DNA of 64,000 nucleotides from Fibrobacter sp. (lineage in GTDB: Bacteria > Fibrobacterota > Fibrobacteria > Fibrobacterales > Fibrobacteraceae), in the NCBI GenBank assembly GCA_017642335.1, contig JAGCPF010000032.1, forward strand, positions 115,442 through 179,441, written 5' to 3'. A program made the translations under genes and the position numbers. Below are positions 44,220-53,628 of the stretch, one piece after another. The notes beneath the pieces were generated by a model, which saw only the letters and a program-made list of their open reading frames with translations, ran no database searches and had not been told where the DNA came from. Each line of letters begins with the position of its first letter. Positions within the stretch are counted from its first letter, which is position 1.

Positions 44220-45404
44220 TTAAAGTTTAACCTGAACCTTTTCGCGCATGGCCATGACCGCAGCCTTTGCTTCTTCTACGGTATCGCGGCGCGCAAGGAG
44301 CACGCCCATACGGCGGTGCCCATTGAGTTGCGGTTTGCCGAACAAGCGGATGTTCGTGTCCGGCTCGGCGAGAACTTCGCCCAGGTTGCCAAACTGCACG
44401 TGGTCAGATTCACCCTCGACGACAATGGCCTTGGAAGCGCTCGGGCCGTGGAAGGCGATGTTCGGAATCGGCAGGCCGAGAACGGCACGCGCATGGAGCG
44501 CGAACTCCGAAAGGTCCTGACTGATCAACGTCACCATGCCGGTATCGTGCGGGCGCGGGGAAACCTCGCTGAACAGCACGTCGTCCTTGCAGACGAACAG
44601 TTCCACGCCAAAGATGCCGCGGCCGCCCAGGGCGTCCGTCACCTTTTTCGCAATGTCCTTCGCTTTTTCGAGAAGTTCGGGCTTCATCGGCTGTGGCTGC
44701 CAGGATTCCTGGTAGTCACCGCCCACCTGGTGGTGACCGACCGGTTCGAGGAAGCTAGTGCCACCCACATGGCGCACAGTGAGGAGCGTAATCTCGTAGT
44801 CGAACGGCACGAAGCCCTCGACAATCACGCGGCTCGCCTGGCCCGTGCGGCCACCCGTCTGGGAAATGTTCCACGAATTTTCGATATCGGCTTCCGTCTT
44901 GATGACGCTCTGGCCGTGACCGGAAGAACTCATCACCGGCTTCACGACGCACGGGATGCCGATTTCCTTCACGGCGCTCTTGAATTCTTCAAAGTTGTCT
45001 GCAAAACGGTACGGGCTCGTCTTGAGGCCCAGTTCCTCGGCAGCGAGGCGGCGGATGCCTTCGCGGTTCATGGTGAGCTTGGTCGCCTTGGCTGTCGGAA
45101 TGACGTTGAAGCCTTCCTTCTCGAGTTCCACGAGCGTGTCGGTCGCAATCGCCTCGACCTCGGGAACAATATAGTCTGGCTTCTCGCGCTCAATCACCTC
45201 GCGAAGGGCCAGGCCGTCGAGCATGTTGATAACATAAGAACGGTGGGCAACCTGCATGCCCGGAGCGTTGGCGTAGCGATCGACAGCCACGACCTCCACC
45301 CCCAGTCGCATCATCTCGATGATGACTTCCTTGCCCAGTTCGCCGGCGCCACAGAAAAGCACCTTGGTAGCAGTTGTACTGAGCGGGGTTCCGATTTCAA
45401 ACAT
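44220..45404 (-). CDS. purT: formate-dependent phosphoribosylglycinamide formyltransferase
   Basis: A 394-residue ATP-grasp enzyme that makes formyl-GAR from GAR, formate and ATP in purine synthesis. The N-terminus [31 protein letters not shown], the ATP loop [13 protein letters not shown], and [30 protein letters not shown] are diagnostic. The next gene, pflB, produces formate, so the pair forms a supply-use unit. GAAGGAG precedes the ATG. Confidence 0.96.
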   Translation of the reverse strand: MFEIGTPLSTTATKVLFCGAGELGKEVIIEMMRLGVEVVAVDRYANAPGMQVAHRSYVINMLDGLALREVIEREKPDYIVPEVEAIATDTLVELEKEGFNVIPTAKATKLTMNREGIRRLAAEELGLKTSPYRFADNFEEFKSAVKEIGIPCVVKPVMSSSGHGQSVIKTEADIENSWNISQTGGRTGQASRVIVEGFVPFDYEITLLTVRHVGGTSFLEPVGHHQVGGDYQESWQPQPMKPELLEKAKDIAKKVTDALGGRGIFGVELFVCKDDVLFSEVSPRPHDTGMVTLISQDLSEFALHARAVLGLPIPNIAFHGPSASKAIVVEGESDHVQFGNLGEVLAEPDTNIRLFGKPQLNGHRRMGVLLARRDTVEEAKAAVMAMREKVQVKL

Positions 45405-45600
45405 ACCTAGACTCCTTCTCGAAAAAAATACAGTACAATTTTACTAAAAAAACTATATCTTGTGTAGGGGACGTAGTTAAATATACAAGATATTGGGGTG
45501 TACCGTAATAAGAAAAGGAAAATTTACAGAAAAATCTGTGTATTCCCAACCCTATGAGGAACAATAAGTTACGCAATCACAGGCATAAAAGGGACTGTTT
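45405..45600. other. intergenic region upstream of purT
   Basis: 196 bp of AT-rich DNA between the purT start and the end of the outer-membrane protein gene. It must carry the purT promoter. A weak inverted pair ATCTTGT/ACAAGAT spans about 45455-45495. No riboswitch or RNA gene was recognised. Confidence 0.4.
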
Positions 45601-47175
45601 TTAGAACTTCGTATCTACAGGATTGAAGGTCATCTTGACGCCCAGGCGCAGCCAGCCGTCGACACCTTCCTTGCCTACTATATGTGCCAGGTTGTCGTAA
45701 CGGCGCACCCCTCCCCCCAGGTAGAAGGAGAAATTGCTGTTGTATTGCATCTGGTACAGGGCATCCAATATATATTGGGCCTCTTCTCGCCGCGACGGAG
45801 AAGATTCGGTCGCCACGGCACGGTCGTAGCTCGTGTAAAGTTCGTTGTCGCCCTGACGCAGCCAGGCCAGTTCGAGCCTTGCGGAATGGCGTCCCCATTT
45901 CCAGCCAAGGTCAAGCCAGAGGTCCAGCGCGTCGGAACCGCGACGGTAGCCGATGGGATAGTCCACAAAATACATGTCGGCGTAGTCGGGGTCGTTCTGC
46001 TCGCGGTAGTTGCTGCGGTAAAGGCGGCGGCTGGAGTATTCAAGAAGCGGCAGGCGCCCGTTGTTATGCACGGGGTCGGTACGCACCACGTCGAATCGCC
46101 ACGAGAACGTTCCGTAACGGTACGTCGAGACTTCGTGGTAATAACCGGCCATGTAGCTCAACATGCTGCGGTTCGTGCCCTTGTCGTCATCCTCGCCCAC
46201 GGGGCTGTTAATGTCTTCCAGGTTCACTTGTCCATAGAACTTTGCGCCCTGCACAGGAGTAAGCCCCAATTCGAACGTCGTCACCGCCTTGGTATAACCG
46301 CCGCCGAAGTTGTTATGCAGGAACATGAACGGGTTGAGCGAACGGAATTCCAGATCCTTGCCGCCCACCATGCTCTCTTCGATGACGTAGGTCCAGAAAT
46401 GCTTCGTCTCTACACCGATACGGTGGTAAACGAGGTTCTTCACGTTCTCGTTGTACTTGCGGTTGCGCTGGTTGCTCGCCTGCTTGTTCGGCGGGGTACA
46501 CTTTTGTTCGTAGGCCTCGGTCCCTTCGGGTGGGCAGCCTGTCGCCGGGTCCAACACGTCGCCAAAGAGCCAGGCATTCAGCGAACTCACCATAAAATCG
46601 TAGCGGAAAATGCTCGGTTCGAACTTCCAGAGGAGCGCGTCATGATAAGGCGCGCCACCCAAGGCAAGATCGTTCGGGGAAACCTTCAAATCGTCAGGGC
46701 TGAATCGGCCCAACTGGACGTAACCGACATCGTTGTTCCATTTCGCATAGGCGTTGATGGGGACGGCAATGTCGAGTTCGCTCGGCTTGTAAGTAAAGTT
46801 TGTCTTGAGGTCGGAATCGTACCACGCCTCGATATCCTTGCGCAGCGGGGCCTCCATCAAAAAGTGGAAATTCCCGTAGCCCGCCCGGAAGCTGAGCAAA
46901 AAGAACGGTTCCACGTGGTCCTCGTAACTGCGGGCCGTCTCCAGCGGGATGCGGAGCCCGCGCCAATTGACCCCGTAGGTCTCGACGGTATCCACGGCGA
47001 ACGTCGGGTCGGTAGGTCCGCCGTTCAGGCCGAAGTTGAAATCCGTCCCGATCTGGAAATAGCCCTTGTGCGGCGCGGAGTCCGCAGCCTGCGAAACAAC
47101 CGAATCCGGCGCGGCGGCCAAGGCGGCTACCGCAAAAAAAGCAAGGAAGGGAAAGACGTGACGCAATTTCAGCAT
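45601..47175 (-). CDS. predicted outer-membrane beta-barrel protein
   Basis: A 524-residue protein with signal peptide (FPFLAFFAVAALAAAPDS) and many amphipathic beta strands rich in tyrosine and tryptophan (YFQIGTDFNFGL, LRPL-type girdles, FSFYLGGGVRRYDN). It ends in WLRLGVKMTFNPVDTKF. The length and strand density suit a barrel of 16-18 strands. Some features recall capsule-assembly Wzi proteins, but no diagnostic motif was seen. The function is unknown. It is downstream of, and probably not co-transcribed with, ftsZ. Confidence 0.6.
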   Translation of the reverse strand: MLKLRHVFPFLAFFAVAALAAAPDSVVSQAADSAPHKGYFQIGTDFNFGLNGGPTDPTFAVDTVETYGVNWRGLRIPLETARSYEDHVEPFFLLSFRAGYGNFHFLMEAPLRKDIEAWYDSDLKTNFTYKPSELDIAVPINAYAKWNNDVGYVQLGRFSPDDLKVSPNDLALGGAPYHDALLWKFEPSIFRYDFMVSSLNAWLFGDVLDPATGCPPEGTEAYEQKCTPPNKQASNQRNRKYNENVKNLVYHRIGVETKHFWTYVIEESMVGGKDLEFRSLNPFMFLHNNFGGGYTKAVTTFELGLTPVQGAKFYGQVNLEDINSPVGEDDDKGTNRSMLSYMAGYYHEVSTYRYGTFSWRFDVVRTDPVHNNGRLPLLEYSSRRLYRSNYREQNDPDYADMYFVDYPIGYRRGSDALDLWLDLGWKWGRHSARLELAWLRQGDNELYTSYDRAVATESSPSRREEAQYILDALYQMQYNSNFSFYLGGGVRRYDNLAHIVGKEGVDGWLRLGVKMTFNPVDTKF

Positions 47176-47398
47176 ACCGCTAATCTAGCAATAACCGAGA
47201 TGTTTGTAAAAAAAAGAGGGCAAGAGCCCGTTCTAATACACGAAAAAGGACCGCCCAGGCAGGGAGTACCCAGACGATCCCTTGTGTTGTGGAGGATGCG
47301 CACTCACGCATCCTTGTGTGTGTGATATCCTAGGGCGATACCGACGGATCAGTATCGTCTTGTCAATTCACAGGACGTGATGATTTTTTTGCCGATGT
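47176..47398. other. intergenic region after ftsZ with hairpins
   Basis: 223 bp. AGGATGCG (47293-47300) pairs with CGCATCCT (47307-47314). A second stem CGATAC/GTATCG lies at 47336-47341 and 47352-47357. Neither has a clear T-run on the minus strand. No gene is seen; the hairpins may end the dcw transcript or be processing sites. Confidence 0.5.
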
Positions 47399-49063
47399 CT
47401 AGAAGGCATCGGAATTCATGTTCATGCGGCACCAGGCGGGCAGACTGTAGTCTACGCCGCTATCCTTGAACGGATCGGCTTCCTGGTTGTCGGAAGCCCT
47501 GGAAGAACCTTCCGAGGACATCGTGCGCGTGTAAGCAGGAGCCTGCAGGCCAGCCGTATTCAGGATACCGGACTGTCCGAGAGGATCCGTCTCGCTTGCG
47601 CTCGGGATTTCCTCTTCGGCAACGGCGGTAGCCGTCATCGGGTCGACGGGGCTCAGCACGAGTTCTTCTTCGGCGGAACGGGTCGCGTCGAAGCTGGGCT
47701 GCGAATAAGCCGATTCGGCAACGGCAGAAGTCAGCGTCGGCATTTCGACCGTGTTGGCATCCGGGAAGACTCTCGGAAGCGGCTGAGTCGCATGGGCGAG
47801 CGCAACGAAGTTCATGTCCGTCGGGCGCGGGGTCGCGGGGACCGGGCGGGCGCTAACGGCGGGCTGTTCCTGCACGACAGGCTGAGCGGCAACAGGCTGG
47901 ACAGGAGCCGGCTGGGCGGCCATCGGCTGCTGGACAGGAGCCGCAGCAGGAGCGGTATAATTCTGCATGATCGGCGATGCCATGGTGGCGGCAGCGGCGG
48001 AAGCCCTCAGGGCGTTGACCGTAGCGGCCTGCTGCTGGGCGATTTCCTTGTTGGAGCCGCCGCAGCCCGTAGCGATGATGGTGATGCAAACCTTGTCGCC
48101 GAGTTCCGGGAGCAGGATGTCGCCGATGATGATGTTCGGGTCGTTCCTGTCGCTCACGGCTTCGTGGATGTGTTCCATGGCCTCTTCGTATTCGAGCATC
48201 GAGAAGTTTTCGCCGTGGGAGACGTTCACGAGCACGCCCGTGGCGCCATCGACGTTGATGTCTTCGAGGAGCGGAGAAGAAAGGGCGAGGTCGGTGGCCT
48301 TGACGCCGCGGCCTTCGCCTTCGGCGATGCCGGTGCCCATCAGGGCGCTGCCGCCGTTCTGCATGACGGTCTTGATGTCGGCGAAGTCGACGTGGATGAG
48401 GCCGTGACGGAACATGATGTCGCAGATGCTGCGCACGGCGTTGCCGAGAATTTCGTCAGTGAGCTTGAAGGCGCCATCGAGAGTCAGGTTCTTGTCGGTG
48501 CTCTGCACGACGCCGAGAATCTTCTTGTTGTCGACGACGATCATGGTGTCGACATTGGCGCGGAGTTCCTTGATACCGTCGGCAGCGAGCTGTCCGCGGC
48601 GCTTGCCTTCGAAGCCGAAGGGCTTCGTGACAACGGCCACGGTGAGGATGCCGAGTTCACGGGCAATCGCGCCCACGACCGGAGATGCACCCGTACCTGT
48701 ACCACCGCCCATACCGGCGGTGATGAAGATCATGTCGGCGCCCTTCATGGCTTCCTTCAGGTCTTCCATGTTCTCTTCGGCGGCCTTGCGACCGATTTCG
48801 GGCTTCATGCCCGCGCCGAGGGTCTTGGTGGTTTTCTGCCCGATGGCGATCTTGTGGTCAGCGCTGCTCAGGTCGAGAGCCTTCGCATCCGTATTGACGG
48901 CATAGTATTCCACGCCCTCAATATTCATCTTGACCATGCGATTCACGGTATTGCCGCCGGCACCGCCGACGCCAAACACCTTCACCTTGGCATTGTTTGT
49001 ATCTGTTTCGTCCACCGCTATGCGGGACCTTGTCTCGAAGTCGAGGTTGTTCATTTCACTCAT
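47399..49063 (-). CDS. ftsZ: cell division GTPase FtsZ
   Basis: A 554-residue FtsZ, unusually long because of a Pro/Ala/Gln-rich linker after the GTPase (about 360-530). GTP-binding motifs are GGAGGNTVNRM and the tubulin signature GMGGGTGTGASPV (118-129). The T7 loop reads HVDFAD (224-229): the usual asparagine is histidine, while catalytic D226 and D229 are kept. The C-terminal peptide is DYSLPAWCRM plus seven more residues, a variant of the D-x-x-I/L-P-A-F-L-R FtsA-binding tail. FtsZ polymerises into the division ring. Last gene of the dcw cluster. Confidence 0.97.
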   Translation of the reverse strand: MSEMNNLDFETRSRIAVDETDTNNAKVKVFGVGGAGGNTVNRMVKMNIEGVEYYAVNTDAKALDLSSADHKIAIGQKTTKTLGAGMKPEIGRKAAEENMEDLKEAMKGADMIFITAGMGGGTGTGASPVVGAIARELGILTVAVVTKPFGFEGKRRGQLAADGIKELRANVDTMIVVDNKKILGVVQSTDKNLTLDGAFKLTDEILGNAVRSICDIMFRHGLIHVDFADIKTVMQNGGSALMGTGIAEGEGRGVKATDLALSSPLLEDINVDGATGVLVNVSHGENFSMLEYEEAMEHIHEAVSDRNDPNIIIGDILLPELGDKVCITIIATGCGGSNKEIAQQQAATVNALRASAAAATMASPIMQNYTAPAAAPVQQPMAAQPAPVQPVAAQPVVQEQPAVSARPVPATPRPTDMNFVALAHATQPLPRVFPDANTVEMPTLTSAVAESAYSQPSFDATRSAEEELVLSPVDPMTATAVAEEEIPSASETDPLGQSGILNTAGLQAPAYTRTMSSEGSSRASDNQEADPFKDSGVDYSLPAWCRMNMNSDAF

Positions 49064-49099
49064 TGATTATTTCTCCCTGATGTGAGTGGTTGGTTGTTG

Positions 49100-50344
49100 T
49101 TAGAAATACGTTTTCACGAAATCCTTGAAGCGCTGCAAGCCTTTCTTGACGGATACAGAAATCTGCGTACCCGTTTCGCGCTTCTTGTTTTCGCGATGTT
49201 GCTTGGCCGCGTAGTACAAGAGGCCAATGCCCGTTGCATACGACGGCTTCTGGAAAGCGTCCTGGATCCCGCTCATGCCGGTCGGGTGACCGATGCGCAC
49301 GGGTTTACCGAAAGCCTGCTCGGCGACAGCGTCAATCCCTTCGAGGGCGCAGCAGCCACCCGTAAGGACGATTCCGCCATTGATAAGCACGTCCAGCTGG
49401 CGTTTCTGGAGGTCCTTAGCGAGCATCTTGAAAATTTCCTTGACACGTGCAGTGATGACGTTTGCAAGGAGCTTGCGGGAGCACTGCACGTCGCCGCGTC
49501 CGCCCACAGCCGGCACCGGGAACATCTCATCCTCGATGAGGTTGCTAATCTTGCACGTACCATACTTCTTCTTGATTTCTTCGGCCTTGGCCAACGATAT
49601 AGGCACCTTGAGGCACTTGCTAATGTCGCTCGTGACGGTGTTGCCCGCGAGATCGAGCGAGGCCGTGTAGCGCACAGAATCTCCAACGAACACGGCAATG
49701 TCGGCAGAACCCGCACCGAAGTCAATCAGCGCGACACCGAGTTCCCTTTCGTCGTCGGTCAGCACGGCGCTTGCCGCCGCAAGGGGTTCCAGCACGAAGT
49801 CGGCAATGGAAAGGCCTGCGGATTCTACGCACTTGGTAATGTCCATGAGGGCGTTCTGGCGAGAGGTGACCACCTGTACGTCCACACCGAGGCGGCATCC
49901 CGTCTTGCCCTTCGGATTCTTGATGCCCCGTTCCTCGTCGAGCGTGAAATCGCCCGGGAACACGTGGATTATCTGCCCTGCGGAAGACGGTACGGTACTC
50001 GCCTGCTTGACCACCGCCTCGATGTCCACATCGCGGACTTCGCTTGTCGGGAGCGTCACCAGCCCCTTATAGTTTATCGAGGAGACATGCTTGCCTGCGA
50101 TACCCACGTAGACGTCGTGAACGTCAATGCTTGTCGATGATTCAAGCATGTGGACTGCCTTCCCAAGCGTTTCGACCACCGAGTCAAACGCATCTGGATT
50201 GGCCAGCGGGAAGTCCCCGCATTCCAGGACACGGACGGAATTGCCTTCGATAGCCCCCACGAAGAGGTTTATCTTCGAAGTTCCGATATCAAGGCCGAAT
50301 ATGTAATCGTCCTTCTTGATCATGTTTTGTTTGTTGTCATCCAT
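49100..50344 (-). CDS. ftsA: cell division protein FtsA
   Basis: A 414-residue actin-like ATPase. Phosphate-binding and adenosine motifs are FGLDIGTSKINLFVG, ALIDFGAGSADIAVFVG and GGIVLTGGCCALEGID. The C-terminal KKGLQRFKDFVKTYF is the amphipathic membrane-targeting helix. It anchors FtsZ filaments to the membrane. The start is the ATG at 50344 with GAGGTG, inside the end of ftsQ (8-bp overlap). Confidence 0.95.
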   Translation of the reverse strand: MDDNKQNMIKKDDYIFGLDIGTSKINLFVGAIEGNSVRVLECGDFPLANPDAFDSVVETLGKAVHMLESSTSIDVHDVYVGIAGKHVSSINYKGLVTLPTSEVRDVDIEAVVKQASTVPSSAGQIIHVFPGDFTLDEERGIKNPKGKTGCRLGVDVQVVTSRQNALMDITKCVESAGLSIADFVLEPLAAASAVLTDDERELGVALIDFGAGSADIAVFVGDSVRYTASLDLAGNTVTSDISKCLKVPISLAKAEEIKKKYGTCKISNLIEDEMFPVPAVGGRGDVQCSRKLLANVITARVKEIFKMLAKDLQKRQLDVLINGGIVLTGGCCALEGIDAVAEQAFGKPVRIGHPTGMSGIQDAFQKPSYATGIGLLYYAAKQHRENKKRETGTQISVSVKKGLQRFKDFVKTYF

Positions 50345-51185
50345 TGACACACCTCTTATCAAAATCCCTTATATAGGCAAAGCCTTCAAATCGCATGTCG
50401 ACCTCGCCAGCGCAGCGCAAGTCCCCAGAAAATCCCTTCCGGAGCGAATCGTACAACATAAACAGACCGTCATTCCATCCCGTCGCCGGAAACAGAGTCC
50501 GGTAGGCTGCATCGCTAAAGAACACTTCCATCGCGGAGTCCGTCTCGTCCCAAGCCACTTGCGAAACCTTGCCGTAAAGCAGCGGCGCACTTTTCCGCAT
50601 CGCAGCGAGGAATTCCGTGACCGAGGCAATCTTGTCCATCGACTCGGGCGCGACAATCGGCAGATGCAACGCCAGCGTGAGCGCCATCGGGAGCACGAGT
50701 CCGCGTTCGGTATAAACCGTCGCCTTCCCTTCTTCGATCACAGACGCCACGGGGGTCGCTTCCTGCACGTGAATCTTCAAGAACGAGGGGAAACGCTTTT
50801 CGACCTCGGCAGAATGAATCAGCGGAATCTGAAGCAAGGCAGCCTTCACGGAGTCCGCGTTCAACTCGGACATCGGCATGCCCGTTTCCACCTGGGCTCC
50901 CTGCATGATGTCTTCCCATGTCAGCATGCGGTTACCATCGATCTCAACATACTGCAGGTAACGGAATTCGAGCGGGTTGAAATGCTGCACATAAAAACGG
51001 AAATGCCAGAGCGTTGCACCCAGAGCCAAGAGCAACAGACAGAAAATCCAGCCACGACGCTTAAACCAGGAGCAGGCATGGCCCACGCCGGACTTCATCT
51101 TCTTCGCCCGGGCGCGCTTGCGCTGTTCCTCGTTCAAGCCGATTCGACGGCCTAGAAATGTCGTCTTGTTCTGGTTCAAATACAT
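50337..51185 (-). CDS. ftsQ: cell division protein FtsQ
   Basis: A 282-residue protein: a basic cytoplasmic N-terminus (NEEQRKRARAKK), one membrane helix (about 47-63, WIFCLLLLALGATLWHF), a POTRA domain starting YVEIDGNRMLTWEDIMQ, and a beta domain. FtsQ recruits FtsB/FtsL and regulates septal synthesis. Position between murC and ftsA, with overlaps at both ends, supports the call. Confidence 0.88.
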   Translation of the reverse strand: MYLNQNKTTFLGRRIGLNEEQRKRARAKKMKSGVGHACSWFKRRGWIFCLLLLALGATLWHFRFYVQHFNPLEFRYLQYVEIDGNRMLTWEDIMQGAQVETGMPMSELNADSVKAALLQIPLIHSAEVEKRFPSFLKIHVQEATPVASVIEEGKATVYTERGLVLPMALTLALHLPIVAPESMDKIASVTEFLAAMRKSAPLLYGKVSQVAWDETDSAMEVFFSDAAYRTLFPATGWNDGLFMLYDSLRKGFSGDLRCAGEVDMRFEGFAYIRDFDKRCVNG

Positions 51186-52558
51186 TCCTCCAGAATCTTC
51201 GTACCGAGTTTCCAGACGTTACCGGCACCCATGAGGACCACCACGTCGTTCGGGCGAAGTTCCTTCTTGAGAATCGGAAGCAGGTTCATCTGGTCACCCA
51301 CGAAGCGGGCGTCGCGATGGCCGCGGACGGTCGCGCTGTCGGCAACGAGTGCACCGGTAATGCCCTCGATAGGCTTTTCGCGGGACGGATAAATGTCGGT
51401 AACCAAGAGCACATCACAGTTGGCAAAAGCGCTGCCGAAGGATTCGTGCTGGTCGCGGGTACGCGTGAACAGATGCGGCTGGAAAGCGACAATCACGCGC
51501 TTGTCCGGGAACGCCTCGCGGAATCCTAGAAGCGTCGCTGTGGCTTCTGTCGGATGGTGGGCATAGTCGTCGAACACCATGACGCCGTTCTTTTCGCCGA
51601 TAAATTCAAAGCGACGCTTGACGCCTTCAAAGGCGGCGGCAGCGTGACGGGCAATCTCGATATCAATACCTTCTTCGACCGCAAGGGCGATAGCCGCCGT
51701 CGCATTCAAAACATTGTGGCGTCCCGGGATCTTCAGCTGGAACTGCCCCAGGCTCACGCCGTCGTTAAAAATCTCGAAATGCGGATAACCATGTTCAAAA
51801 TGCAGGTTGTCGATACGGTACTTGGCCTGGCGCGTGAAACCGTAGGTAATCACGGGCTTCTTGAGCTTGGAGAGAATCTGCTGCACGTTCGGGTCGTCGA
51901 GGCAGACAATCACCTGGCCATAGAACGGCACCTTGTTCGCAAATTCCACGAAAGCGGCCTTGATTTCCTCGATGTTGCCATAGGTATCCAAATGGTCCGA
52001 ATCGATGTTGGTGATGATGGCGGAACTCGGCATCATCGAAAGGAAGCTGCGGTCGAACTCGTCGCTTTCGGCAATCAGGTAATCACCGCGGCCCACCTTG
52101 GCGCCGCTGCCCTTGCCCTTCACCACGCCGCCCACGATAATCGTCGGGTCGCGCTTGGCCTCTTCCCAAATCTGGCCCACGATGGAAGTGGTCGTCGTCT
52201 TGCCATGCGTACCGGCGATGGCGAGCGTGTACTTGAGGCGCATCAGTTCACCGAGCATTTCGGCGCGGCGGATAATGGGGATGCGGCGGTTGCGCGCTTC
52301 GACCAGTTCCACGTTGTCGTAAGGAATCGCAGAAGAATACACCACCAAATCGGCGTTTTCCACGTTTTTCGCTTCGTGCTTAGGAGCAATGCTGATGCCC
52401 AGGCCCTTCAGGTAATCGATGACCTGGCCCTCGCCCATGTCGGAGCCAGTGACCTCGAAGCCGTTTTCCTTGACGACCTCGGCAATGCCCGACATACCGG
52501 CACCACCGATACCCACAAAATGCAGGCGACGGACACGCTTGCTGTACATAATCGGCAT
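51176..52558 (-). CDS. murC: UDP-N-acetylmuramate--L-alanine ligase MurC
   Basis: A 460-residue Mur ligase. HFVGIGGAGMSGIAE is the MurC nucleotide-fold start, AGTHGKTTTTSIVG the ATP P-loop, and VFDDYAHHPTEATATL a family motif. It adds L-alanine to UDP-MurNAc. Its ATG overlaps the murG stop (TAATG), and its end overlaps ftsQ. Confidence 0.97.
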   Translation of the reverse strand: MPIMYSKRVRRLHFVGIGGAGMSGIAEVVKENGFEVTGSDMGEGQVIDYLKGLGISIAPKHEAKNVENADLVVYSSAIPYDNVELVEARNRRIPIIRRAEMLGELMRLKYTLAIAGTHGKTTTTSIVGQIWEEAKRDPTIIVGGVVKGKGSGAKVGRGDYLIAESDEFDRSFLSMMPSSAIITNIDSDHLDTYGNIEEIKAAFVEFANKVPFYGQVIVCLDDPNVQQILSKLKKPVITYGFTRQAKYRIDNLHFEHGYPHFEIFNDGVSLGQFQLKIPGRHNVLNATAAIALAVEEGIDIEIARHAAAAFEGVKRRFEFIGEKNGVMVFDDYAHHPTEATATLLGFREAFPDKRVIVAFQPHLFTRTRDQHESFGSAFANCDVLLVTDIYPSREKPIEGITGALVADSATVRGHRDARFVGDQMNLLPILKKELRPNDVVVLMGAGNVWKLGTKILEECI

Positions 52559-53628
52559 TATAAGCTCTCCTTGTCCAAAATAATTTTCGCAATCTGGTCG
52601 GCAGCATCGGGCATCCCGAGGCTCTTCGCAGCCGTAGCCATTTTCGCAAGCTTGGAATCATCGAACAAAAGCCCCTCGACCTTGTTCCACAAGTCATTCG
52701 GCTCGCTGTCCAGTTCCACGAGGCAGGCACCCGCCTTCTCGACCACACGGGCATTGAATTCCTGGTGGTTCGCCGTCGCATGCGGATAAGGCAACAAAAT
52801 GGAAGGCTTGCCGAAGGCGAGAATCTCGGCCAACGCCGATGCACCCGCACGGCTGATAATCAAATCGGCATGCTTCATGTAGGCATAGATATTGTCGAGG
52901 AATCCGCGAACGGCCACGTTCGGCAAAATGCCCAGACGGCGGTTGATATCGTCGACGTTCTTCACGCCCACCTGCCAGACGACGGACACATCGCCATTTG
53001 CTGTAATCTTCTCGATGCTTTCTTCAATCTTGGTGTTGATGCCCACGGCACCTTGGGAACCGCCCACGATGAACACGGCCTTTTTCCCTTCGCGGAACTC
53101 GACCGGACGCGGCAAGTCGTTTGCGTTGGGCAGTTCACGGACCGGGTTGCCGAGGATGCGGGTCTTTTCGATGGGGAAACCCTTCGCAGCCTCTTCGGAG
53201 GTCACAAAGATCGTCTTCGCATAACGGGCACCCACCTTGTTCGCAATGCCCGCGACGGCGTTCTGTTCCTGCAGATAGACAGGCAAGCCGAGGCTACCGG
53301 CAGCCAGCACAATGGGGAGCGACACGTAGCCACCCGTCGCCACGACGACATCCGGCTTCACCTTCTTGATGACGCTCTTCGCGCGGACAAGGGACTTGCT
53401 CAGGTTGAAAGGCAGAGTCAGGTTCTTGAGGAACGGTCCGCGATGCAGCGGAACCGCCGTAATGAATTCATACGGCCAGTTCTTCGAAACCAAACGTTCC
53501 TCCATAGAGTCCTTGCGGCCCGCGAAAACGATGTCTTCTACGCCCATCTTCTTGAGGCTTTCCGCAATCGCCACGGCCGGGAAAATATGACCTCCGGTGC
53601 CACCACATACAAAAAGGAACTTTTTCAT
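52558..53628 (-). CDS. murG: UDP-GlcNAc:lipid I transferase MurG
   Basis: A 356-residue GT28 glycosyltransferase. FVCGGTGGHIFPAVAIAESL at the N-terminus and, later, ISRAGASALAEILAFGKPSILLPYPHATANHQ are the family signatures. It makes lipid II on the cytoplasmic side of the membrane. Four-base overlap with ftsW; AAGGAGAGG upstream. Confidence 0.97.
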   Translation of the reverse strand: MKKFLFVCGGTGGHIFPAVAIAESLKKMGVEDIVFAGRKDSMEERLVSKNWPYEFITAVPLHRGPFLKNLTLPFNLSKSLVRAKSVIKKVKPDVVVATGGYVSLPIVLAAGSLGLPVYLQEQNAVAGIANKVGARYAKTIFVTSEEAAKGFPIEKTRILGNPVRELPNANDLPRPVEFREGKKAVFIVGGSQGAVGINTKIEESIEKITANGDVSVVWQVGVKNVDDINRRLGILPNVAVRGFLDNIYAYMKHADLIISRAGASALAEILAFGKPSILLPYPHATANHQEFNARVVEKAGACLVELDSEPNDLWNKVEGLLFDDSKLAKMATAAKSLGMPDAADQIAKIILDKESL

